Shown in pieces: positions 1 to 5,648 of a DNA stretch of 6,235 bases. The stretch spans positions 1 through 6,235 of the forward strand of contig CAJTVT010000071.1 in assembly GCA_910580015.1 (NCBI GenBank), written 5' to 3'. The notes beneath the pieces are model-generated. The model was not told the origin of the DNA. It did not search any database and was given only the letters and a program-made list of their open reading frames with translations. A program made the translations under genes and the position numbers. Position 1 is the first letter of the stretch; each line of letters starts with the position of its first letter. The stretch is from an uncultured Lachnospiraceae bacterium. Lineage in GTDB: Bacteria; Bacillota; Clostridia; Lachnospirales; Lachnospiraceae.

Positions 1-53
1 AGAGCACACGGTTCATACCCGTGGTGTCGGGGGTTCAAATCCCTCTTCCGCTA
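1..53 (+). tRNA. Elongator tRNA-Met (CAT), 3' part only
   Basis: Partial gene: the acceptor 5' strand and most of the D arm lie before the window. Seen directly: the end of the D stem (1-5); an anticodon arm with stem CACGG (7-11) and CCGTG (19-23) around loop TTCATAC, giving anticodon CAT at 14-16; a 5-base variable loop; a T arm with stem 29-33/41-45 around TTCAAAT; acceptor strand TTCCGCT (46-52); and discriminator A at 53. The anticodon stem lacks the three consecutive G-C pairs of initiator tRNA, so this is elongator Met. A CAT-anticodon tRNA-Ile that is later lysidine-modified is the alternative, but the arm closely resembles the Bacillus elongator Met tRNA as I remember it. CCA is not encoded (TTT follows), so the 3' end must be added by nucleotidyltransferase. 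No T-rich terminator hairpin follows closely. Confidence 0.93.
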
Positions 54-878
54 TTTTGAATGTTAATTGATTGATAATTCTGGTGAATGACGGTTTGAGA
101 TTATTTAGCATCATAGAATTTAATATTTAGGTGTTGTCAGAGATCCATAGCTGGTGGAGTTGTTTCATTGGTTGTGGTTTTTTGTTATCCGAATTTATCT
201 CTGTAAATTATATTAATTTTTTGCAGTTTTCTTATTGCTATCCTCATAGTAAGACAATAGTTCTGAAAAATCTGAGTAAAGTTTCTTTTATTTTCCAATA
301 TTTCACAGTAAAAATCTATGTAATTTCCGATAAAGTATAGATCAATTCACATTTTTATGCACATTGCACTCATTCTGCAAAGATCAAGTCTTTATTTTCA
401 AAATTTTCGTTTGCTGCGTTGCAGCTCTATAATTAGTTCATGGTAATCTGATAAATTCTTTTTTATCCATTTTTTCAGCAATCCTTTCCTGTACTTTTCA
501 GTAAATATTGTTTATAAGTGATTATTATTTTGGAAAATTTCTAACATAGTATAAGTATCGTATCATGTACAAGTATTATTAAAAAATCATGACAGAACAT
601 GTATAGAGCTATGGTGAAGGAGATAGGTTGTATCGGTCAACTCAAATCAAATCATAGATCAGACAGGCTGATTTGCTATTATAGATTCAGGATCGAGATA
701 GAACGGAAAGAGCGGTATACGGATATTTGATTGTCAAAGTTGAAATACCAAAGACAGGGAATGCCAAAGTTTATAGAAAAGTCACATGCATTTCATAAAC
801 AGGAGATGTTATGAGGAAATGTGGCTAAAAATGTGGGTTGTTGTATTGCAGCCTTAATGATAGAAGGGAGATATAGTA
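54..878. other. 825-base gene-poor region
   Basis: A long, strongly AT-rich stretch between the tRNA and the first supportable gene. I see no convincing gene, RNA family, terminator or insertion sequence in it. A GTG-started frame at 131-340 has no ribosome binding site and is rejected. A short hairpin, GCTGC-GTT-GCAGC (413-425), has no T-run. From about 599 to 904 the composition becomes less AT-rich, and one forward frame is open except for two TGA codons (728-730 and 812-814). This may be a decayed reading frame but is close to what chance allows. No promoter with correct -35/-10 spacing was found, although the gene at 879 must be transcribed from somewhere in or before this stretch. Confidence 0.6.
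862..870 (+). promoter_or_regulatory. Ribosome binding site of the 879 gene
   Basis: AGAAGGGAG lies 8 bases before ATG 879. This is a good Shine-Dalgarno match at good spacing and is the main evidence that the unrecognised 150-residue frame is really translated from this start. Confidence 0.75.
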
Positions 879-1331
879 ATGGGCTTTTCGAAAGAAGAAT
901 GTAAATATACAAAATTTCATATTGAGAATCATGAAGTGACTTTTGAAGGGGATTCCAGAGAGGGTGTGTGTGTTTCTGTTCCGTTCGCAGATGATACTCC
1001 ACAGTGTATAAAGGAAAAATTAAATTGCATCATTTATCAGGAGCTGAATAGACATTTGGAATTGGCAGAATGTGCTGGTATTTGGCTTCCATGCAATTGG
1101 CTTCCGTGTAATCTGATGTTAAATGCTAGAATGTTGACACAATATTATAATCAGAATATGATCTCAACAAAATATTTTATATCAATTCTAATAACGGATT
1201 TACAGCCAGGGATGGGTGCAGGGACATGGATTGATCAAACGATTGATATTTGTAATGAGACAATGGAATTTCTAAATGAATTTAAATCTTACTGCCGTGA
1301 TAAGGTAGAGCAGGTATTATTTCCAATGTAA
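879..1331 (+). CDS. Hypothetical protein, 150 aa
   Basis: I do not recognise this protein. The frame starts with ATG behind a strong ribosome binding site and runs 150 codons to TAA, longer than chance in DNA this AT-rich. The product looks soluble: there is no signal peptide and no long hydrophobic segment. It has nine cysteines (residues 8, 31, 43, 50, 65, 72, 77, 125, 139) but no CxxC pair, so a zinc ribbon is not indicated. Residues 69-73 and 74-78 are an exact tandem WLPCN repeat, encoded by a 15-base duplication. The stretch from about 118 to 147 (TIDICNETMEFLNEF onward) looks helical and amphipathic. It stands alone: 825 bases without a gene precede it, and the eno start is 108 bases after its stop. 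It could be a small accessory protein or the surviving part of a larger lost locus. Function is unknown. Confidence 0.65.
   Translation: MGFSKEECKYTKFHIENHEVTFEGDSREGVCVSVPFADDTPQCIKEKLNCIIYQELNRHLELAECAGIWLPCNWLPCNLMLNARMLTQYYNQNMISTKYFISILITDLQPGMGAGTWIDQTIDICNETMEFLNEFKSYCRDKVEQVLFPM
1083..1112 (+). repeat. 15-base tandem duplication inside the 879 gene
   Basis: Two adjacent 15-base units, TGGCTTCCATGCAAT (1083-1097) and TGGCTTCCGTGTAAT (1098-1112), match at 13 of 15 positions. Both differences are silent, so each unit encodes WLPCN. Because the unit is a multiple of three, the frame is preserved. Confidence 0.9.
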
Positions 1332-1372
1332 CAATTTAGGAGTGAAAATCATTCTCTGGGAAAAATTCGTAT

Positions 1373-1410
1373 AGTTTCCAGATTTCTGTAAATACTGTAA
1401 ACAGGAAACT
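1373..1410 (+). repeat. Inverted repeat in the eno upstream region
   Basis: AGTTTCC (1373-1379) is perfectly complementary to GGAAACT (1404-1410), with a 24-base spacer. Inside it CTGT (1386-1389) can pair with ACAG (1401-1404), in partial competition with the outer stem. No T-run follows, so it is not a standard terminator for the 879 gene. It lies 29 to 67 bases before the eno start and could be an operator or a leader hairpin. Its role is unproven. Confidence 0.4.
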
Positions 1411-1426
1411 TGTGCTATGAGGTGTG

Positions 1427-1433
1427 AAAGGAG
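1427..1433 (+). promoter_or_regulatory. Ribosome binding site of eno
   Basis: AAAGGAG sits 6 bases before ATG 1440. It fixes the enolase start and gives a 439-residue protein whose N-terminus leads directly into the conserved REILDSRGNPT block. Confidence 0.85.
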
Positions 1434-1439
1434 ATTGTT

Positions 1440-2759
1440 ATGAGTTTGTGTTTGAAAATTACAGAAGTACATGCCAGGGAAATTTTGGATTCGAGAGGAA
1501 ACCCTACTGTGGAAGCAGATGTAACAGTGGAGACTACCAGCAATGGAAAAAAGACCACCGGACGTGCAGCAGTTCCGTCAGGGGCATCTACGGGGCAGTT
1601 TGAGGCAGTAGAATTAAGAGATGGCGAACCTAGATATTTTGGATTAGGTGTACAGAACGCAGTAAAACATGTGAATGATAAAATTGCAAAAGTTCTGATT
1701 GGAAAGAATGCATTAAATCAAGTGGAGATTGATCGATGCCTGATTGCTGAGGATGGGACAGACGATAAAATCAACCTGGGAGCAAATGCAATGCTCAGTG
1801 TTTCACTTGCTACGGCGAGAGCGGCAGCTAAGGCAATGGAGCTTCCACTTTATCAGTATCTGGGCGGAACCAATGCAAAGAGAATGCCAGTTCCTATGAT
1901 GAATATTTTAAATGGTGGACGTCATGCAGACAATACTGTGGATTTTCAGGAATTTATGATTATGCCAGTGGGAGCAAAGAGTTTTAAAGAAGCGCTTCGT
2001 ATGTGTGCGGAGGTATATCATAATCTGAAAAAAATCTGTGAAAAAGAAGGTTTGTCGACGGCAGTAGGGGATGAAGGTGGATTTGCACCAGATTTACCAG
2101 ATACTATTGCAGTATTGGAATTGATTATGGCAGCAGTGCGAGCGTCTGGTTATGTACCAGGAGAAGATTTTAAAATAGCTTTGGACGCAGCAGCAAGCGA
2201 ACTTTATGATGAAAAAACGGGAATGTATCAGTTCCCAGGCGAGTCCAAGATCAAAGGAGAAAAAGTAGTCCGAGATACCAACGCGATGATTGCATATTAT
2301 AGGGAATTGATCGACAAATTTCCAATTATTTCTATTGAAGATGGTTTGGATGAGGAAGATTGGGATGGTTGGCAGGCATTGACAGAACAGTTAGGTGAGA
2401 GAATCCAATTGGTGGGAGATGATTTGTTTGTGACCAATACCAAACGTTTGGATGCAGGAATTAAACTTCAGACAGCGAATGCCATTCTGGTAAAGGTGAA
2501 TCAGATTGGAACTCTAACAGAAGCCATGGAAGCGATTGAAACTGCCCACAAAAATGCGTACCGTGCTGTAATATCCCATCGTTCAGGAGAAACAGAAGAT
2601 ACTTTTATTGCAGATCTTGCAGTGGCTGTCAATGCAGGGCAGATAAAAACAGGGGCGCCTTGTCGTGCGGAACGTACCGCTAAATATAACCAACTTTTGA
2701 GAATAGAAGAACAGCTCGGTGTGGTGGCAGAATATAAAAATCCTTTTAATAAATTCTGA
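1440..2759 (+). CDS. eno: Enolase (phosphopyruvate hydratase)
   Basis: Cytoplasmic glycolytic enzyme that interconverts 2-phosphoglycerate and phosphoenolpyruvate, using magnesium. At 439 residues it is full length for the family (about 430). Order seen: N-terminal capping domain with the family block REILDSRGNPTVEA (13-26) and lid loop PSGASTG (46-52); then the TIM-like barrel. Catalytic positions by comparison with yeast enolase: His162 in NGGRHADN, Glu171 in FQEFMI, Glu212 in GDEGGFAP, metal ligands Asp249 (ALDAAASE), Glu300 (SIEDGLDE) and Asp327 (GDDLFVTN), Lys352 in LVKVNQIGT, His380-Arg381-Ser382 in ISHRSGETED, and Lys403 in GQIKTG. All are intact, so the enzyme should be active. It appears monocistronic: secG downstream has its own promoter. 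I found no clear eno promoter; an inverted repeat at 1373-1410 precedes it. Identification is secure. Confidence 0.98.
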   Translation: MSLCLKITEVHAREILDSRGNPTVEADVTVETTSNGKKTTGRAAVPSGASTGQFEAVELRDGEPRYFGLGVQNAVKHVNDKIAKVLIGKNALNQVEIDRCLIAEDGTDDKINLGANAMLSVSLATARAAAKAMELPLYQYLGGTNAKRMPVPMMNILNGGRHADNTVDFQEFMIMPVGAKSFKEALRMCAEVYHNLKKICEKEGLSTAVGDEGGFAPDLPDTIAVLELIMAAVRASGYVPGEDFKIALDAAASELYDEKTGMYQFPGESKIKGEKVVRDTNAMIAYYRELIDKFPIISIEDGLDEEDWDGWQALTEQLGERIQLVGDDLFVTNTKRLDAGIKLQTANAILVKVNQIGTLTEAMEAIETAHKNAYRAVISHRSGETEDTFIADLAVAVNAGQIKTGAPCRAERTAKYNQLLRIEEQLGVVAEYKNPFNKF

Positions 2760-2776
2760 CAGGATTTGGAGTTAGG

Positions 2777-2839
2777 ACAGATTTCCCATTGGTGCAAATT
2801 GCCAGCACTATATTTGGGAGTCTGTTCTGTCTCTGACAG
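2777..2839 (+). repeat. Overlapping imperfect hairpins after eno
   Basis: ACAGA plus TCCCA (2777-2781, 2784-2788) can pair with TGGGA plus TCTGT (2815-2819, 2821-2825), with a small internal loop. Directly after this, CTGTC-TCT-GACAG (2827-2839) is a perfect 5-base-pair hairpin. The two GACAG copies (2776-2780 and 2835-2839) could compete for the CTGTC/CTGTT sequences. No U-tract follows, so this is not a canonical intrinsic terminator. It may stabilise or weakly terminate the eno transcript. The role is inferred only. Confidence 0.35.
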
Positions 2840-2882
2840 TGCATAAGTTGGTATTCTCAAAGATAAGCGAAATTGATGAAAA

Positions 2883-2908
2883 ATAACTTGAAATGGGTGA
2901 CAAGTTAT
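2883..2908. promoter_or_regulatory. Perfect inverted repeat over the secG promoter (candidate operator)
   Basis: ATAACTTG (2883-2890) and CAAGTTAT (2901-2908) are exact reverse complements separated by 10 bases. The left arm carries the first three bases of the -35 hexamer and the right arm lies in the -35/-10 spacer, touching the extended -10 TG. Arm centres are 18 bases apart, not an exact multiple of the helical repeat. A dimeric repressor bound here would block RNA polymerase. Whether any regulator uses it is unknown. Confidence 0.45.
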
Positions 2909-2916
2909 GTTATGAT
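2888..2916 (+). promoter_or_regulatory. Sigma-A promoter of secG
   Basis: TTGAAA (2888-2893) and TATGAT (2911-2916) are separated by exactly 17 bases, and TG at 2908-2909 provides an extended -10. Each hexamer is one base from consensus. The start of transcription is expected near 2923, giving a leader of roughly 38 bases before the preferred GTG start of secG. This promoter makes secG independent of eno. Confidence 0.8.
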
Positions 2917-2944
2917 AAGAAAAGTTATGAGTAGAAACAAAAGC

Positions 2945-2950
2945 AGGAGG
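2945..2950 (+). promoter_or_regulatory. Ribosome binding site deciding the secG start
   Basis: A perfect AGGAGG ends one base before ATG 2952, too close for normal initiation there. It lies 10 bases before GTG 2961, which is a workable distance. The site therefore argues for the GTG start. Confidence 0.75.
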
Positions 2951-2960
2951 TATGATTAAA

Positions 2961-3200
2961 GTGGCAGTATTAAGAACGATCTTAATGGTAGTATTTATAT
3001 TGATAAGCATAGTATTGACAGTAATCGTATTGATGCAGGAAGGAAAATCAGCAGGACTTGGTGCCATCAGCGGTGCCGCAGATACATACTGGGGCAAGAA
3101 CAAAGGCCGTTCCATGGAAGGAAGGCTTGTGATGTTTACCAGAATTTTAGTAATACTGTTCCTGGTGATCGCGGCTGTATTGAATATCGGAAGTTTTTAG
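2961..3200 (+). CDS. secG: SecG subunit of the Sec preprotein translocase
   Basis: Small membrane subunit of the SecYEG channel, which assists SecA-driven export of proteins. From GTG 2961 the product is 79 residues, normal for the family. Seen: first transmembrane helix about residues 3-24, then the conserved cytoplasmic loop QEGKSAGLGAISGAADTYWG (26-45) continuing KNKGRSMEG (46-54), then the second helix about 56-76. This is the standard two-helix SecG topology. The start was moved from ATG 2952 (82 residues) to GTG 2961 because of ribosome binding site spacing and because family members, from memory, begin with a short M-E/A-[IVL]-L-R segment as here. It has its own promoter (2888-2916) and its own terminator (3208-3235), so it is probably a single-gene transcript even though it lies in the widespread Firmicutes order secG-rnr-smpB-ssrA. 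Confidence 0.95.
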   Translation: MAVLRTILMVVFILISIVLTVIVLMQEGKSAGLGAISGAADTYWGKNKGRSMEGRLVMFTRILVILFLVIAAVLNIGSF

Positions 3201-3207
3201 AGAATGG

Positions 3208-3235
3208 AAGACTGTCGACTGCGACAGTCTTTTTT
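3208..3235 (+). terminator. Intrinsic terminator of secG
   Basis: AAGACTGTCG (3208-3217) pairs perfectly with CGACAGTCTT (3222-3231) around the loop ACTG, and the T-run (3230-3235) begins in the distal arm. It starts 8 bases after the secG stop codon. This is a textbook Rho-independent terminator and should largely separate secG from rnr. Confidence 0.93.
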
Positions 3236-3238
3236 CGT

Positions 3239-3390
3239 CTTATAGGAAATTCCTTCGGATTTCTCATAAGATAATAAACAATTATCGCACTGCGGCGGAA
3301 ATGAAATATGTCGTGAAAGCGACCCGCCGCAGGCGGAGAATCCTGCAAAATAGGATTCTTTGTTCTTCTATAGCGAAATTCCTCTATATA
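3239..3390. repeat. Structured multi-hairpin element between secG and rnr
   Basis: Three hairpins lie in a row. H1 (3239-3270): CTTAT/ATAAG outer and GAAAT/ATTTC inner pairing, imperfect, tip TTC. H2 (3290-3332): a perfect 9-base-pair stem, CTGCGGCGG with CCGCCGCAG, enclosing GTCGT-GAAA-GCGAC (3310-3323), which stacks directly on its 3' side and leaves an 11-base A-rich bulge on the 5' side. H3 (3337-3359): AGAATCCT with AGGATTCT, loop GCAAAAT, followed by TTTGTTCTT. The block is bounded by a near-identical direct repeat, TATAGGAAATTCCT (3241-3254) and TATAGCGAAATTCCT (3369-3383). The GC-rich core contrasts with AT-rich surroundings. A dispersed intergenic palindromic element (MITE- or REP-like) or a structured rnr leader are the two readings. 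I do not recognise a named RNA family. Confidence 0.6.
3337..3368 (+). terminator. Possible intrinsic terminator or attenuator (third hairpin)
   Basis: A perfect 8-base-pair stem, AGAATCCT/AGGATTCT, with a 7-base loop, extended by possible G-U pairs and followed by the T-rich run TTTGTTCTTC. The T-run is interrupted, so termination would be weak. It could act as a second terminator after secG or as an attenuator in an rnr leader. Its left arm overlaps an alternative GCAGG/CCTGC pairing (3329-3333 with 3342-3346) that would disrupt both this stem and the base of the second hairpin. Confidence 0.4.
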
Positions 3391-3475
3391 GTAAAAGATT
3401 GTTTTGGTGAAAAATTTGCTGATGTGGTCAACTTCAGGAAAGAGTCAGAGAAAAGCGCCCAGGAAAATAAGAAAT

Positions 3476-3482
3476 AGGAGAG
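3476..3482 (+). promoter_or_regulatory. Ribosome binding site of rnr
   Basis: AGGAGAG ends 3 bases before ATG 3486, with its AGGAG core 5 bases away. This supports the chosen rnr start. Confidence 0.75.
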
Positions 3483-3485
3483 TTT

Positions 3486-5636
3486 ATGGAGAAACAATTA
3501 TTAGAGAACAGAAAAAAGATGATATATGAATTTATGTGCAGTGATCAGTATGTACCTATGAAATTAAAGGAACTTGCCGTTCTTATGAATGTACCAAAAG
3601 AGGAGCGTGCGGCCCTGGAGGAAGTGTTGGAAGAACTTCTGGCAGAAGGAAAAATTGAATTGTCAAAGCGTGGAAAGTATATCAAGGCAGATGGAAGATA
3701 TCTCACTGGTATCTTTCATGGAACTGCGAGAGGGTTTGGATTTGTCACAGTGGAAGGGGAGCAGGAGGATATTTTTATTTCAGAATCTCTTGTAAATGGA
3801 GCGATACATGGAGATACTGTGCAGGTGGCGCTGTCATCAGGACGAGTGTCTACTGGAAAGCGCCGAGAAGGTGAAGTGGTAAAAGTATTAAGGAGAGGGA
3901 TCGCAAAAGTGGTGGGCACTTTCCAGAAAAATAAAAATTTTGGGTTTGTGATCCCAGATAATATAAAACTAGGGCAAGACATCTTTATTCCAGCAGAGTA
4001 TTCCAAAGGTGCAGTGGATGGTCATAAAGTGGTGGCACAAATTACGGATTATGGAAGTGACAGGAAAAATCCAGAGGGTAAGATTACAGAGATTATTGGA
4101 CATATCAATGATCCTGGAACAGATATTATATCCATTGTCAAAGGGTACGATTTGCCAATGGAGTTTCCAGACAAGATACTGCACCAGGCAGAGAATGTTG
4201 CAAAGCCAGTGAGCACTGCAGATATGGCCGGCAGGATGGATGTCAGGGACTGGCAGATGGTTACCATAGACGGAGAGGATGCCAAAGATTTGGATGATGC
4301 CATCACGCTAACCAGAGAAGGGGAATGCTATCGATTAGGTGTGCATATTGCGGATGTAGCCAATTATGTGCAGGAGCACAGTGCTTTGGATGTGGAAGCA
4401 CTTGAACGGGGAACTAGTGTGTACCTTGTGGATCGCGTAATTCCCATGCTTCCGCATACGTTGTCGAATGGAATCTGTTCTCTGAATGCAGGAGAAGATC
4501 GGCTGGCCTTAAGTTGTATTATGTTGATTGATAAAAAAGGAAATGTGATCGATCATAAGATTGCCGAGACTGTGGTGCAGGTGGATCAAAGAATGAGTTA
4601 TACCAGTGTTCGTAAAATTTTAAAGGATCAGGATGAGGAGGAACGGAACAAATATCGTGAGTTGGTTCCAATGTTTGAACTGATGGAAGAATTGGCCGCA
4701 ATTTTGCGAGAGAAACGGAGAAAAAGAGGATCTATTGACTTTGATTTTCCTGAGACTAAGATTCTTCTGGATCAGCAGGGCAGGCCCTTGGAAATAAAGC
4801 CTTATGAGCGGAATGTGGCAACAAGAATTATTGAAGATTTCATGCTGATTGCCAATGAAACGGTGGCTCAGGATTTCTTTTGGCAGGAGCTTCCGTTTGT
4901 CTACCGTACACATGACACTCCAGATTCTGAAAAGATACGTAAATTAGGAACTTTTATCAATAATTTTGGGTATTCTATTAAGATTGGGCAGGAGGAAATC
5001 CATCCCAAGGAGTTGCAGAAGTTGTTAGAAAGAATCGAAGATACACCAGAGGAGTCGTTGATTAGCCGTTTGACTCTGAGATCTATGAAACAGGCAAAAT
5101 ATACAACGCAGAGCACAGGACATTTTGGGCTTGCCACACAATATTACTGCCATTTTACGTCTCCTATCCGCCGATATCCTGATTTGCAGATACATCGTAT
5201 TATCAAGGAAACATTGCGTGGGAGAATGAATGAGAAACGGATTGCCCATTATGAACGGATTCTTCCAGAAGTAGCAGCCCAGTCCAGCGCCAGAGAACGC
5301 CGGGCAGATGAAGCGGAACGGGAGACAGATAAGCTTAAAAAAGTTCAATTTATGTCAGAGCATATTGGGGAATCTTTTGAGGGTGTGATTTCTGGAGTGA
5401 CAGCATGGGGAATGTATGTGGAGCTTCCCAATACAATTGAGGGAATGGTACATGTCACCAGTCTGACAGATGATTATTATCATTTTAATGAGGAAACTTA
5501 TGAATTGGTAGCAGAAGGATCTGGTAAGACATATAAGCTGGGACAAAAAATTCAGGTGATTGTGGCAGATACAGATTTGTATATGCGCACAATAGATTTT
5601 GTACTGCCAGAATATTCAGATATCAATTACAATTAG
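3486..5636 (+). CDS. rnr: Ribonuclease R (3'-5' exoribonuclease)
   Basis: Processive 3'-to-5' exoribonuclease of the RNase II/RNB family. It degrades structured RNA in the cytoplasm and, with tmRNA-SmpB, faulty mRNAs. Domains in order: N-terminal winged-helix region (about 10-67); cold-shock domain 1 (about 73-134, GTARGFGFVTVE) and 2 (about 142-203, GTFQKNKNFGFVIPD); RNB catalytic domain (about 250-580); C-terminal S1 domain (about 627-706). The active-site motif DGEDAKDLDDAI (262-273) supplies Asp262, Asp268, Asp270 and Asp271, matching the four aspartates of E. coli RNase II. The conserved SPIRRYPDLQIHR block (559-571) supplies the catalytic arginine. All are intact. At 716 residues it is shorter than E. 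coli RNase R (about 813) because it ends about ten residues after S1, in an acidic tail with no lysine. smpB follows after 12 bases, indicating cotranscription. No firm promoter was found; TTGTTC (3360-3365) with TATATA (3385-3390) has 19-base spacing and is weak. Confidence 0.97.
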   Translation: MEKQLLENRKKMIYEFMCSDQYVPMKLKELAVLMNVPKEERAALEEVLEELLAEGKIELSKRGKYIKADGRYLTGIFHGTARGFGFVTVEGEQEDIFISESLVNGAIHGDTVQVALSSGRVSTGKRREGEVVKVLRRGIAKVVGTFQKNKNFGFVIPDNIKLGQDIFIPAEYSKGAVDGHKVVAQITDYGSDRKNPEGKITEIIGHINDPGTDIISIVKGYDLPMEFPDKILHQAENVAKPVSTADMAGRMDVRDWQMVTIDGEDAKDLDDAITLTREGECYRLGVHIADVANYVQEHSALDVEALERGTSVYLVDRVIPMLPHTLSNGICSLNAGEDRLALSCIMLIDKKGNVIDHKIAETVVQVDQRMSYTSVRKILKDQDEEERNKYRELVPMFELMEELAAILREKRRKRGSIDFDFPETKILLDQQGRPLEIKPYERNVATRIIEDFMLIANETVAQDFFWQELPFVYRTHDTPDSEKIRKLGTFINNFGYSIKIGQEEIHPKELQKLLERIEDTPEESLISRLTLRSMKQAKYTTQSTGHFGLATQYYCHFTSPIRRYPDLQIHRIIKETLRGRMNEKRIAHYERILPEVAAQSSARERRADEAERETDKLKKVQFMSEHIGESFEGVISGVTAWGMYVELPNTIEGMVHVTSLTDDYYHFNEETYELVAEGSGKTYKLGQKIQVIVADTDLYMRTIDFVLPEYSDINYN

Positions 5637-5643
5637 AAAGGAA
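5637..5643 (+). promoter_or_regulatory. Ribosome binding site of smpB
   Basis: AAAGGAA starts directly after the rnr stop codon and ends 5 bases before ATG 5649. Its placement in the 12-base gap supports cotranscription of smpB with rnr. Confidence 0.7.
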
Positions 5644-5648
5644 TAAAA

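Noticed and set aside
29..53. tRNA 3' end as an attachment site of an integrated element
   Set aside because: No second copy of the T-arm/acceptor sequence and no integrase gene are found in the window.
131..340. 69-codon forward frame starting with GTG
   Set aside because: No ribosome binding site, and the Phe/Ile/Tyr/Ser-rich composition is typical of translated AT-rich non-coding DNA.
413..425. GCTGC-GTT-GCAGC hairpin as a terminator
   Set aside because: Only 5 base pairs, with no T-run after it.
530..555. TTGGAA and TATAAG as a promoter for the 879 gene
   Set aside because: The spacing is only 14 bases and the site is more than 300 bases from the gene.
1413..1421. TGCTATGAG as an extended -10 promoter for eno
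   Set aside because: No -35 at the right distance (TACTGT), and transcription would start on top of the eno ribosome binding site.
1598..1970. Arg161 in the enolase NGGRHADN motif as a possible active-site change
   Set aside because: From memory this position varies among active enolases (Glu, Ser, Lys and others). The catalytic His162 and Glu171 are present.
2501..3115. 204-codon reverse-strand frame
   Set aside because: It lies antisense across the end of eno, the gap and most of secG, which are both certain genes. It is a shadow frame.
3136..3348. 70-codon reverse-strand frame over the secG end and the hairpin block
   Set aside because: It is antisense to secG and runs through the terminator and hairpins; a coding role is not supported.
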